Source: Oscillospiraceae bacterium
GTDB lineage: Bacteria; Bacillota; Clostridia; Oscillospirales; Ruminococcaceae
Length of the DNA: 39,377 nucleotides
Reading direction: 5' to 3'
Assembly: GCA_017440545.1 (NCBI GenBank)
Contig: JAFSGZ010000059.1
Coordinates: 1 to 39,377, forward strand
A program made the position numbers and the translations under genes. Positions 27,001 through 34,665 of the stretch are shown here, piece after piece. The notes below the pieces were generated by a model. It worked only from the letters and a program-made list of their open reading frames with translations. It had not been told where the DNA came from and did not search any database. Positions within the stretch are counted from its first letter, which is position 1; every line of letters begins with the position of its first letter.

Positions 27001-27533
27001 ATATAAACGGCGAACGCTTTGCTGAGGTTAGAAATAATGATGGCGAGTCTTATGTAATGTTCAAGTCGCTTGCAACATATCGCGACAGACCTGCCTCTGC
27101 AAAGGGTATCCCCGCAGGCATTAACACCGAAAATCTTATGGGAATGGCTGTAAGACTTAAAATATCGGGCGGAGAAGAAACGCAAATGTCGGCATTAGAT
27201 GTTTATGTTGACGGAAGTCGTACATCAAATGCTGCTTCGGCACCCTTAAAGTTTATAGATAAAGCAACCGGCACAATTTCTGATGTTACCTATAATAGCG
27301 GCATCAGAATAACAGGTGAGGTTGACGGCTGGCTTATAATTCCTTTTGAGGCTTATCCTGCTGCTAAAGGCAAGAGCTGGTTTATTGAAAACTACAGTAC
27401 ACTTCAAATTTGGCAACACGAATCGGCTTGCAGCCACGGCTGCAGCCAAAGCAGCTGGGATAACAAAACAATGTATATAGGTGACACATTCTTTATAGAA
27501 AATATGAACACCTTTGCAGCTGCAAGAACCTAA
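24060..27533 (+). CDS. Large secreted protein with three repeated modules and a glycosidase-like core
   Basis: Extracellular protein of 1157 aa that I do not recognise as a whole. A clear signal peptide ends TTALA-EN near residue 25. Three related modules follow at about 33-262, 272-507 and 933-1157. Each ends with C-S-H-G-x4/5-S-x-W, then a Y-[VI]-G-D segment and [ED]-[DN]-[IM]-[ND]-[ST]-F. Each also holds a D-[IV]-Y-[ILV]-[ND]-G strand and a W-L- or Y-M-I-I/L-P strand, so they look like beta-sandwich, carbohydrate-binding-type domains. Residues 519-850 resemble a TIM barrel, with GFYWDEPYLNG (D637, E638) as a likely acidic active-site strand. Residues 855-925 look like an Ig/FN3 linker. No LPXTG motif or S-layer domain is present. 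AGGAGG lies 8 bp before the ATG. Confidence 0.8.
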   Translation: MKKIVSGILSAVLILSSALGTTALAENSYDSGLNDSASYAFKVPETSSTLSNSWVWTNSAVGYSPQGELGYSGGYVNLLHEGGEHFVELTVKSGLEGNCSFNAAQRLYGLSKGIPSEIDIESATALAIRLKIKTPANDLRISAFDIYINGNRCTNTTTDKVKFLDSKTGVLSEFLPQSGHTGKNGFETAGELDGYMIIPFTTYNNSAVTATWLRNNYTGIGFMLHNSTSCSHGQTSSNWDGKQVYVGDQYFIEDINSFVSARRANITYASGNNDTGYYALNVPEHKAWLGYSIGDGAYPHVQSSRNNINGEFTNNNNGALHIGTINGGDSAVEINVKTNADASNTIYTGGYVYQDYNKNGLTKGVPTQIDLSKTTAIAIRVAGKGGYDTQMSAFDVYLNGSRTSNAASRNNIKFIDYNTGTVTSSLYNDGLRFTGDFDGWLLIPITAWGNGSTVTADWLRANYNGLSFMMHGKNCSHGSSQSSWVNKKLYVGDALFVENMDTFVSVHSQGHTYTPETNVFTPVSATTEGAEPLGLGMFHFSSHFATNYGTDNASRLNEVEDVLASGYVNTLFLSGTEACFEDMIDLAVEYNCSIWFSAQRFYSDVQTIEAYMANVETAVNKIRAKGAFDLLKGFYWDEPYLNGMTNADFHLMTKTLYEKWGKRNFPVFGFAPLVDEVEFSGERIEASALEYVTDAGWDNYSYDLRTLAINDLQQRNHLSSLCGVGFKTAEDYYRWIHAKLMSKLDHDTNIWFYPGTYTTWLYTETRADEGMSSENISFFEDMLYEHAKPGGLMLYTYFNSTSNTNEKGLSYYLDVKSRTTGEQVMYTDAEKWTGLSNQIKALKNKFDTTYTVPAMDVPFGNIDIVEKTQTSISYNADEGMSYSIDGGVTYETDGLFDNLTVNTPYTIRVKETNGTRYKDFVISTLAQNPYASGLNDTASYAVKIPTDLEVLSSDYCTAHERSARNREDTAFMSGGYIHLKDINGERFAEVRNNDGESYVMFKSLATYRDRPASAKGIPAGINTENLMGMAVRLKISGGEETQMSALDVYVDGSRTSNAASAPLKFIDKATGTISDVTYNSGIRITGEVDGWLIIPFEAYPAAKGKSWFIENYSTLQIWQHESACSHGCSQSSWDNKTMYIGDTFFIENMNTFAAART

Positions 27534-27540
27534 AAAATAT

Positions 27541-27574
27541 GCCACCGACCAAAAGGTCGGTGGCATTTTATTTT
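27541..27574. terminator. Bidirectional terminator between convergent genes
   Basis: GCCACCGACC-aaaa-GGTCGGTGGC is a perfect 10-bp GC-rich stem flanked by AAAAAATAT and ATTTTATTTT. It serves both the secreted-protein gene and the CarD gene. Confidence 0.93.
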
Positions 27575-28082
27575 AAAATTCTATTAAATTGAGTTTTTTC
27601 TTTAAAAATTCTATAACCTCATCCTGCTCGATTGAGTAAACATACTTAATCTCATCAAAAAGAATGGTTTCAGCAAGCTTTAAAAGGCGTTCGTCGGCAA
27701 GGTGGAGTCTTTTACCGTTTGAAAACTGATACTGCTGATGCTTGTGCAGATTTCTAATCATAGAAATTAAGTGTGCGCGCTCGCCTGTGATGAGGATTTC
27801 GTCAAATAGGCTTCGTCTTAAATTTTCTTCATCAACCCAAACATCCTCGCATTTTGAATAATTTTCAAAAACATTATCAAACTGCTCGCGTGTTAAAACA
27901 GGATGAATTTTGCAGGTTAATCTTTCATTATCGGTCGGAACAAAAACTGCTGAAATAGGCTGCAAAAGCGGCTTTAGTATGTAATAATTTTTAAAAATAT
28001 TGCCAAACTGCTTGTTTTCGATTTTTTCAACTTCACACACTCCGGTTGTGGCATAAACAACCTTATCTCCAACCTTGTACAT
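27573..28082 (-). CDS. CarD family transcriptional regulator
   Basis: RNA polymerase-binding regulator of 169 aa. It starts MYKVGDKVVYATTGVCEVEKI, the CarD/CdnL/TRCF Tudor-like RNAP-interaction domain, with YYILKPL and FVPTDNERL completing it by about residue 55. The remainder is helical (ITGERAHLISMIRNLHKHQQ, LHLADERLLKLAETILFDEI), matching the C-terminal DNA-contacting domain. Such proteins bind the RNAP beta subunit and stabilise open complexes at promoters. The gene is divergent from the MarR-ABC operon with its own promoter. ATG 28082 follows a GGGATGGGTG ribosome site. Confidence 0.92.
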   Translation of the reverse strand: MYKVGDKVVYATTGVCEVEKIENKQFGNIFKNYYILKPLLQPISAVFVPTDNERLTCKIHPVLTREQFDNVFENYSKCEDVWVDEENLRRSLFDEILITGERAHLISMIRNLHKHQQYQFSNGKRLHLADERLLKLAETILFDEIKYVYSIEQDEVIEFLKKKLNLIEF

Positions 28083-28132
28083 ATTTCACCCATCCCTATT
28101 CCGCAATTTTTTAAATTGTCTAATTATATTAT

Positions 28133-28161
28133 ATTTTACCACAAAAAAACAAATTTTGTAA
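28133..28161 (-). promoter_or_regulatory. Promoter of the CarD gene
   Basis: On the minus strand TTACAA (28161-28156) and TAAAAT (28138-28133) have a 17-bp spacer and a GTGG extended -10. Overlapping TATAAT boxes just downstream make the exact -10 uncertain. Confidence 0.55.
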
Positions 28162-28243
28162 TTGACAAAAAGCAAGAAAAATAATTCTTTTTATAAAACA
28201 AAATGCACAATATTAATAAATTTGCATATTTTGCGCTACCTCG

Positions 28244-28298
28244 TTGACATAATGTTATTTTATGGTAAAATACTATTATAAAAGTTGCATATGCAACT
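28244..28298 (+). promoter_or_regulatory. Promoter and palindromic operator of the MarR-ABC operon
   Basis: TTGACA (28244-28249) and TAAAAT (28266-28271), 16-bp spacer, ATGG extended -10. AGTTGCATATGCAACT at 28283-28298 is a perfect 16-bp palindrome at the expected start site. A half-copy, TTGCATAT, lies upstream at 28222-28229. The location and symmetry fit autorepression by the MarR protein encoded 25 bp downstream (inferred). Confidence 0.82.
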
Positions 28299-28322
28299 AA
28301 TTTTTTAAAAGGGAGAAAAAAT

Positions 28323-28775
28323 ATGCATTTTATATCGAGGCAGATAGGCATAATAAACAGATGCGCCTCTATGTTCAGAAACGACCATATAGAGAACAAA
28401 GAGCTGCGCGCCTGCCTTCAAAATTATATACTTGTTTTAAATAGAAATCCAGGGCTTACCCAAGAGCAAATTTCGCGCGAAATTTGCGTTGACAAAAGCG
28501 GGGTCACAAGACATCTTGCGCAGCTTGAAAAATCGGGCTATGTTGAAAGAAGGGTTAATGAAAACGACAGACGCTCGGTTTCGGTTTTTTTAACACAAAA
28601 GGGGAAAGACTCGGTTAGTGATGTAAAAAATAGCGTTTTTAAATGGAATGAATACATAACCTCTGCATTAGATGAAAACGAGATGGAGTCTTTTCTTAAA
28701 TCACTTCAAAAGGTTGTAAAAAAGGCAGAGGACTACGCTGAGATGAGAGATAATTGCGAGGAGGGTGTAAAATGA
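28323..28775 (+). CDS. MarR family transcriptional regulator
   Basis: Winged-helix repressor of 150 aa. The wHTH spans about 40-100: LTQEQISREICVDKSGVTRHLAQLEKSGYVERR is the recognition region, and NENDRRSVSVFLTQKG is the wing with the typical D-R-R. The flanking helices form the dimer interface. MarR proteins next to ABC exporters usually derepress them on binding a toxic ligand. Here the gene overlaps the first exporter gene (ATGA at 28772-28775), so the three genes form one operon. GGGAG precedes ATG 28323. The ligand is unknown. Confidence 0.93.
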   Translation: MHFISRQIGIINRCASMFRNDHIENKELRACLQNYILVLNRNPGLTQEQISREICVDKSGVTRHLAQLEKSGYVERRVNENDRRSVSVFLTQKGKDSVSDVKNSVFKWNEYITSALDENEMESFLKSLQKVVKKAEDYAEMRDNCEEGVK

Positions 28776-30502
28776 ATTTGTTTATAAAATATTTAAAACC
28801 CTTTGCGCTTACTATGACAGGTGGACTTGTTATAAAAATAATAGGCACCTTAATGGATTTGGCGCTTCCTTATCTTCTCGCACTTATAATTGATGATGTT
28901 GTACCAAGAGAGAATTTAAATGAAATACTCTTTTGGGGAGGAGTTATGATAGTCTGCTCTGTTGTAGCAGTTGTAGGAAACATAATAGCTAACAGAATAG
29001 CTTCCCGCGTTGCAAGGGATACAACCGAAAAGCTAAGGCACGACCTTTTTACAAAGGTTATGTATCTTTCGTCAAAGCAAATTGATGAAGTGGGAATACC
29101 CAGCTTAGAATCGCGTCTCACTTCAGACACCTTTCAGGTGCACCACGTTGTCGGTATGATTCAAAGAATAGGTGTAAGAGCGCCAATTCTATTAATAGGC
29201 GGTATTTTAATCACCCTTTCGCTCGACAGCGTTTTAACTCTTGTAATGGTTGCAACACTTCCCTTTATTACTCTCAGTATTTTGTACATTTCTAAAAAGG
29301 GCATACCCATGTTTACCAATGTACAAAAAAAGGTTGATGCTATGACAAGGGTGGTAAGAGAAAATTCTGGCGGCGTAAGGGTTATAAAAGCGCTTTCTAA
29401 AACTGCCTTTGAGAGAAACAGATTTGATAATTCCAATAAAGACCTTATTAAAACCGAAAAAAAGGCAAATCTCACAATGGCACTCACAAACCCCTTAATG
29501 ACACTCTTTTTAAACTGCGGACTTGCCGCTGTTATTTTGGTCGGTGCTTTAAGGGTTAGAGATGGGGTTAGCGAGGCAGGCGCAATTATCGCCTTTATGT
29601 CGTATTTTACCATAATTACAAATGCAATGATGGTAATAACTCGAATTTTCACAATGATGTCAAGGGGTATCGCCTCGGCAAACCGAATTGAAGAGGTTTT
29701 AAATATGGGAGAAGAGCTACTTCCCATACCTAAAAATGAGGCAGAAAAGCCAACAGCCTTAGAAGACGGTTATGTAGTTTTCAGAAATGTAAATTTCTCT
29801 TATAACAACATAAAAAACAACCTTGAAAATATAAGCTTCAATTTAAAGAAGGGGCAAACCCTCGGCATAATAGGTGCAACGGGAAGCGGCAAAACCACCG
29901 TAATTTCGCTTATTATGCGCTATTATGATGTGAATAGCGGAAATATTTTTATAGACGGCAAGGATATAAGAAGCTACAGCTTAAAAGAGCTTCATTCTAA
30001 AATCGGAATTGTACGCCAAAACGATTTTATCTATAACGACACTCTGGGCGAAAATATAAGCTTTGCAAGAGATTTAGATATGGATAAAATAAAGGCTGCC
30101 GCCGTTTCGGCTCAGGCTTATGAATTTATAGAGAATTTAGAGGACGGCTTTGAGCACAACCTAACCTCAAACGGCACAAACATTTCGGGCGGACAAAAAC
30201 AGCGAGTTTTAATTTCAAGAGCCCTTGCCCAAAAGCCCGAGCTTTTAATTTTAGACGACTCATCATCGGCGCTTGACTATAAAACCGATTCTAATTTGCG
30301 CCGCGAGCTTGATAAAAACTATAAGGACATTACAAGGGTTATAGTCGCACAAAGAGTAAGCGCAATTATGAACGCTGATATTATAATGGTTCTAAATGAG
30401 GGTAAAATTGAGGCCTTGGGCAGTCACAGCGAGCTTTTAGAGAGCTGTGAGCTTTATAAAGAGATTAGCGATTCACAGTTGGGAGGTGCCATAGTTGACT
30501 AA
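28772..30502 (+). CDS. Heterodimeric ABC exporter half-transporter, degenerate catalytic site
   Basis: Multidrug-type ABC exporter of 576 aa: six transmembrane helices (about 12-300) fused to a nucleotide-binding domain. I chose ATG 28772 with GGAGGG upstream, not the TTG at 28754. Walker A is GATGSGKT (368-375) and the signature is an intact SGGQ (472-475). The Walker B catalytic glutamate is aspartate (LILDD, D496), and the switch histidine is glutamine (VAQR, Q527). These changes mark the subunit that supplies the non-hydrolysing site in TM287/288-, LmrCD- or BmrCD-like heterodimers. Its partner is the next gene, overlapping by 8 bp. The substrate is unknown, perhaps a drug, peptide or lipid. 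Confidence 0.93.
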   Translation: MNLFIKYLKPFALTMTGGLVIKIIGTLMDLALPYLLALIIDDVVPRENLNEILFWGGVMIVCSVVAVVGNIIANRIASRVARDTTEKLRHDLFTKVMYLSSKQIDEVGIPSLESRLTSDTFQVHHVVGMIQRIGVRAPILLIGGILITLSLDSVLTLVMVATLPFITLSILYISKKGIPMFTNVQKKVDAMTRVVRENSGGVRVIKALSKTAFERNRFDNSNKDLIKTEKKANLTMALTNPLMTLFLNCGLAAVILVGALRVRDGVSEAGAIIAFMSYFTIITNAMMVITRIFTMMSRGIASANRIEEVLNMGEELLPIPKNEAEKPTALEDGYVVFRNVNFSYNNIKNNLENISFNLKKGQTLGIIGATGSGKTTVISLIMRYYDVNSGNIFIDGKDIRSYSLKELHSKIGIVRQNDFIYNDTLGENISFARDLDMDKIKAAAVSAQAYEFIENLEDGFEHNLTSNGTNISGGQKQRVLISRALAQKPELLILDDSSSALDYKTDSNLRRELDKNYKDITRVIVAQRVSAIMNADIIMVLNEGKIEALGSHSELLESCELYKEISDSQLGGAIVD

Positions 30503-32297
30503 TAAGAATAATCCTCCTAAAAAGAAAATGAAGAAAAAGGTTTTAATTTTAAGACTTTTTAAGTATTTAATTTCGCACAAGCTATTATTCTTATCGGCAG
30601 TAGTCGTTATGATTGTGGCAAATGTGCTCTCTCTTTGGGGACCAAGGCTTTCTGGTATGGCAATAGATGCCCTGTCAGGCCCTAACGGTGTTGATATGGA
30701 CGCAGTTTTTTATTATTGCGCATTGATGCTTGTAATGTATGTGATTTCGGCACTGCTTTCCTATTTAAACTCAATAATAATGGTAAACCTAAGCCAAAAG
30801 ATTACCTACACTATGCGCCGTGAGCTTTTCTCAAAGCTAACATATCTTCCCGTCAGCTATTTTGACAAAACCGCCGCAGGCGATATTATAAGCCATATTT
30901 CCTATGATATTGACACAGTAAACGCCTCTCTGTCAAACGATTTAATTCAGATAGGCGCAAGCTTAGTCAGCGTAATAGGCTCGTTTATAATGATGCTTTC
31001 TATTTCGCCCGTAATGCTGTCGGTATTCTTATTTACTATCCCCGTATCACTTTTATTTACAGCCTATAAAACCAAAAAAATTAAGCCGTATTTTAGAAAA
31101 AGGTCGGGTAAAATCGGTGAGCTTAACGGCTATGCCGAGGAAATGCTTTCGGGACAAAAAAGCATAAGGGCATACAGCCGAGAGGATAAAATAATACAGC
31201 GTTTTGACAACAAAAATAAAATAACGGTAGACGCTTATTACGATGCTGATTATCACGGCTGCGTAATAGGACCCTCGGTAAACTTTATAAACAATGTGTC
31301 TTTGGCACTTATTTCGGTTTTGGGCGGACTTTTATATCTTTACACAGTTACAAACACCCAAAATCCTATTCCATATTTAGTTATAAGCCTAGGAAGCGTT
31401 TCATCATTTATTATCTATTCACGCCGTTTTGCAGGGCCTATAAATGAGCTTGCAAATATTATAAGCGAGCTTCAATCGGCAATGGCTGCGGCAGAGAGGG
31501 TGTTTAGGATAATTGATGCCGAGCCCGAGCCGCTCGATAGCCAAAATGCCATCGAGCTTAAAGATGTAAAGGGCGAGGTTGAGCTTAAAAATGTAAGCTT
31601 TGGCTACGAAAAGGATAAAACCATCATAAAGGATTTAAGCTTTAAGGCAAAGGCAGGCTCTATTATTGCAATAGTAGGCCCAACGGGTGCAGGTAAAACT
31701 ACAATAATAAATCTGCTTATGCGCTTTTATGATATTGACAGCGGAAGTATCACGGTTGACGGCCACGACATTTATTCTGTGACAAGAGATAGCCTAAGAC
31801 GTGCCTACACAATGGTGCTTCAGGACACCTGGCTGTTTCACGGAACTGTTTTTGATAATATAGCCTACGGAAAGCAAAATGCCACAATGGACGAGGTTGT
31901 AAAGGCGGCAAAGGCGGCTAAAATCGACTCGTTTATAAACTCACTTCCCGACGGATATAACACAGTTTTGTCAGACGATGGCGTAAATATCTCAAAGGGA
32001 CAAAAACAGCTTATAACAATAGCAAGGGCAATGCTTGCCGATGCGCCTATGCTTATTTTAGACGAGGCAACCTCAAATGTTGACTCGCGAACAGAAAAGC
32101 AGATACAAGAGGCTATGTATAAGCTAATGGAAAACCGAACCTGCTTTGTTATAGCTCACAGACTTTCAACCATTCAAAACGCCGACCTTATTTTAGTTGT
32201 AAAGGACGGTAACGTAATTGAAAAAGGAACTCATAATGAGCTTCTTTCGATAAAGGGTGGATTTTACAGCTCGCTGTTTAATTCGCAGTTTGATTAA
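30495..32297 (+). CDS. Heterodimeric ABC exporter half-transporter, catalytically intact partner
   Basis: Second half of the exporter, 600 aa from a TTG start at 30495. GGGAGGTG lies 6 bp upstream and the reading frame overlaps the previous gene by 8 bp. A lysine-rich N-terminus (residues 4-15) precedes the six-helix domain. The nucleotide-binding domain has Walker A GPTGAGKT (395-402), an altered signature SKGQ (500-503), an intact Walker B with E524 (LILDEATSNVD), and switch H555. Its normal Walker motifs pair with the intact SGGQ of the first subunit, and its SKGQ faces the degenerate site. That is the classic asymmetric arrangement. Confidence 0.94.
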   Translation: MTNKNNPPKKKMKKKVLILRLFKYLISHKLLFLSAVVVMIVANVLSLWGPRLSGMAIDALSGPNGVDMDAVFYYCALMLVMYVISALLSYLNSIIMVNLSQKITYTMRRELFSKLTYLPVSYFDKTAAGDIISHISYDIDTVNASLSNDLIQIGASLVSVIGSFIMMLSISPVMLSVFLFTIPVSLLFTAYKTKKIKPYFRKRSGKIGELNGYAEEMLSGQKSIRAYSREDKIIQRFDNKNKITVDAYYDADYHGCVIGPSVNFINNVSLALISVLGGLLYLYTVTNTQNPIPYLVISLGSVSSFIIYSRRFAGPINELANIISELQSAMAAAERVFRIIDAEPEPLDSQNAIELKDVKGEVELKNVSFGYEKDKTIIKDLSFKAKAGSIIAIVGPTGAGKTTIINLLMRFYDIDSGSITVDGHDIYSVTRDSLRRAYTMVLQDTWLFHGTVFDNIAYGKQNATMDEVVKAAKAAKIDSFINSLPDGYNTVLSDDGVNISKGQKQLITIARAMLADAPMLILDEATSNVDSRTEKQIQEAMYKLMENRTCFVIAHRLSTIQNADLILVVKDGNVIEKGTHNELLSIKGGFYSSLFNSQFD

Positions 32298-32303
32298 AAA
32301 AAT

Positions 32304-32334
32304 AAAGGACACCGCTGCAGCGGTGTCCTTTTTA
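32304..32334. terminator. Bidirectional terminator, 28-bp perfect palindrome
   Basis: AAAGGACACCGCTG and CAGCGGTGTCCTTT form an uninterrupted palindrome (centre CTGCAG), followed by TTTAATTTT. It separates the ABC operon from the converging GH20 gene. Confidence 0.93.
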
Positions 32335-32337
32335 ATT

Positions 32338-34224
32338 TTAAAGAACGGTAACAATTCTCGAAGAGGTAATTGTTTTGCCGAAATAGTTTTGGTGAGGAAG
32401 CGTTTCAAAACCATTGTAACGGAGTCTTTCCTGCTCAAGCTCTTCAATTTTATCAAGCTTGCCGTCAAGGTACATTCCGATTTGACGGATAGCTGAGTCA
32501 ATTCTTGCTATGATTGAGCCATAACGCATATCAATTATATCCCAACCGATAGGCTTGTAAAGCTCAAGCCAGCAGTCAAAGTGAACTAAACGAAGCTTTT
32601 TAATCTTTTCAATAACTGTGGGGAGATAATTGTCCTTCATATCAATAAGTGCGGCCTTGTCGCCGTCCTTATATGCCTTTGTAAGCTTAAGGCCTGCCTC
32701 GGCTTTAACAGAAAGAGCATCAGAAAGGGCGATGTTCATTTCAATCATACTGTTGTACCAGCCGTTTCTGCCGCGAGCCTCAAGAAGTCTCTCGTGAAGC
32801 TTTGAATAGTGCTCGCTTAGCTCTAATCCTTCGATATTCTTGTCGAAAAGACCTGTTAAAACGTCCTGCCACATAAGATATTTTGCGGGGTTAGCGCCTG
32901 AGCATTCTCGTGTTGAGGGAACGCGGTCGAGAGCCATAAGAGCATATAGGTCGTCGTAATTTGCACCTGTGCAGAACTCAAAACGCTTTTTATAATAGTC
33001 GTAATCAAGCTCTTCGCAGTAGCCTGCTTCGGCAAAAAGTGCAATACCGAACATAGATGTGTTAAATAAGCACTCTGTTCCTGCATCTCCCCAAACTGTT
33101 GCAAGAATATCTGTGATACCCTCTTTTTTGCAGGCTCTGAGTGCACGCTCGGTTGTAACAAAGGTTGTATCCCAGTGAGGAGCATAACCAACCCAGGTCC
33201 AAACACCGCCGGCAAAAACGGGTTTTGCCTTAAATCTTGCGTGCTGAGCTGCCATATTGTCGTAAACTTCCTGCTCGTGATTGTAGTAGTCCCAATAGAT
33301 AAGTCTGAGGTTGTCAGGAACCATATCAATTACGCTTTGGGGAAGCGCTTCTTTTATGTAATAGCCGTTGCCATTGGGGCTGTATGGTCTAAAGAACATA
33401 TCACTCCACATCATAGGCTCGAGCCCAAGCTCGTTTACAATTTCCATAACCTTTTCAAGATGCTGCTCCATAATCTTAATGGGGTCAACATATCCGTTTA
33501 AGGTAAGATATTGTCCACGGCCAAGTCGCCAAGCCTCGTCCATACCAATGTGAACCTTCTTTGTTCTGAAAGGAGCAGTACCATCGGTTAAAATCTTTCT
33601 TATCAAAGCGTAGGTACGGTCGTCACCAACTAAGAGGCACTCGTGGTCCTCGCGGTATTCTCTGTAGCAAGCCCATTTAAGTGCATCGGGGAGGTGAGCG
33701 AGTGTCTGAACACAGGGAACAAGCTCAATACCAAACATATATGCATAATCGTCGAGCTCTTTAATTTCATCATAGCTGTATTTTGAACGCATATAGCCAA
33801 AATATGGCTCGGTTTCAATTTCAAAGCTGTCCTCACAGTAAAGCATAAGGGTGTCCATACCCATAACAGCGAGCTGTCTTATAACCTTTTTTATAGATTT
33901 AAGGTTAATTACAGCATTACCCTGCGATACGTCAAACATAGGACCGTTTGAAGTAAAGCGGGGCTTTTGAGAAATATTAAGTTCATTTTCTCCATCGCGA
34001 ATACCTTCGATTAATAAACCGAGTGCGCGGAAAAAGTGGCTTGTTTTGTCATAAATAATGGTGGCGTTTGCGTCTTTTAATGTAACGATAACATCGCTGC
34101 CCGAAACATTTTTTACATCAACATTAAGACCATCGCTTGAAAGTGCAAAATCATACTCGTCGCATAAAAGGGAAACAGCGTTTAAAATTTCGCCGTCTAC
34201 ACCGTTTAGTTTAAGCTTTAACAT
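32338..34224 (-). CDS. Beta-N-acetylhexosaminidase-like glycoside hydrolase family 20
   Basis: Cytoplasmic GH20-type enzyme of 628 aa, releasing terminal GlcNAc or GalNAc residues by substrate-assisted catalysis. A small N-terminal alpha/beta domain (1-85) leads into the TIM barrel at RFTSNGPMFDVSQG. VLP-type strand MGMDTLMLYCEDSF is followed by FGIELVPCVQTLAHLP. The catalytic pair is HIGMDEAW (D229, E230), then MMWSDMFFRP and YWDYY, with VWTWVGYAPHW downstream. There is no signal peptide. The alpha-helical C-terminal ~200 residues fit the ExoII-like and Clostridia forms. It has its own promoter, and the ATG at 34224 is preceded by GAGGTG. It probably acts on imported glycans. Confidence 0.9.
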   Translation of the reverse strand: MLKLKLNGVDGEILNAVSLLCDEYDFALSSDGLNVDVKNVSGSDVIVTLKDANATIIYDKTSHFFRALGLLIEGIRDGENELNISQKPRFTSNGPMFDVSQGNAVINLKSIKKVIRQLAVMGMDTLMLYCEDSFEIETEPYFGYMRSKYSYDEIKELDDYAYMFGIELVPCVQTLAHLPDALKWACYREYREDHECLLVGDDRTYALIRKILTDGTAPFRTKKVHIGMDEAWRLGRGQYLTLNGYVDPIKIMEQHLEKVMEIVNELGLEPMMWSDMFFRPYSPNGNGYYIKEALPQSVIDMVPDNLRLIYWDYYNHEQEVYDNMAAQHARFKAKPVFAGGVWTWVGYAPHWDTTFVTTERALRACKKEGITDILATVWGDAGTECLFNTSMFGIALFAEAGYCEELDYDYYKKRFEFCTGANYDDLYALMALDRVPSTRECSGANPAKYLMWQDVLTGLFDKNIEGLELSEHYSKLHERLLEARGRNGWYNSMIEMNIALSDALSVKAEAGLKLTKAYKDGDKAALIDMKDNYLPTVIEKIKKLRLVHFDCWLELYKPIGWDIIDMRYGSIIARIDSAIRQIGMYLDGKLDKIEELEQERLRYNGFETLPHQNYFGKTITSSRIVTVL

Positions 34225-34255
34225 ATAAACACCTCATTTATACTGATTTATATTA

Positions 34256-34284
34256 ATAATATCGCAAATTAGAAATGTAGTCAA
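34256..34284 (-). promoter_or_regulatory. Promoter of the GH20 gene
   Basis: On the minus strand TTGACT (34284-34279) and TATTAT (34261-34256) have a 17-bp spacer, about 32 bp before the ATG. The remaining 34285-34416, upstream of feoA, shows no clear plus-strand promoter or metal-regulator box. Confidence 0.72.
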
Positions 34285-34416
34285 TAAAAAAGCCGACTTT
34301 TGAAATGAACAATCTTAAAATTTTTTTGCACTTTTCTAAAGGAGTAACTAAAAAATTATTTTAGGCATATCGTAAATTGAAGTAATCTAAAATTTAATAT
34401 AAAAGGTGTGCCTTGT

Positions 34417-34665
34417 ATGCTTGAAATAACAAAGCTTTCAAATATTAAACCTTTTAAAACCGCAAGGGTTGTAAAGGTGAATATAAACGGCGATATGCGC
34501 CGACGATTTTTAGATATAGGGCTTATAAAGGGTGAAATTGTAAAGCGGCTTTATAATAGCCCCTTTAACGACCCTGTAGCCTACTTAATTCGCGATAATG
34601 TAATTGCCATAAGAAAAAAAGACAGCGATAATATTTTGGTTGAGGTAGAAAAAGATTATGAGTAA
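34417..34665 (+). CDS. feoA: FeoA family protein
   Basis: Small SH3-like accessory protein of ferrous iron uptake, 82 aa. ATG 34417 has AAAGGTG 8 bp upstream and is preferred over the GTG at 34408 inside that site. The body shows the FeoA pattern: VNINGDMRRRFLDIGLIKGEIVKRLY, then DPVAYLIRDNVIAIRKKD, corresponding to RRLLDLGL and the GD-x3-I-R-strand region of the family. It overlaps feoB by 8 bp. FeoA is thought to modulate the G-domain of FeoB on the cytoplasmic side. Confidence 0.92.
   Translation: MLEITKLSNIKPFKTARVVKVNINGDMRRRFLDIGLIKGEIVKRLYNSPFNDPVAYLIRDNVIAIRKKDSDNILVEVEKDYE

Noticed and set aside
28754..28771. TTG start at 28754 for the first ABC subunit
   Set aside because: The GGAGGG ribosome site lies inside that extension, and ATG 28772 overlaps the marR stop as ATGA, a standard coupling.
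34330..34416. Metal-responsive operator (TTAGGCATATCGTAA) upstream of feoA
   Set aside because: The symmetry is poor, with several mismatches between the half-sites, and it does not match a Fur, DtxR or MntR consensus well enough.
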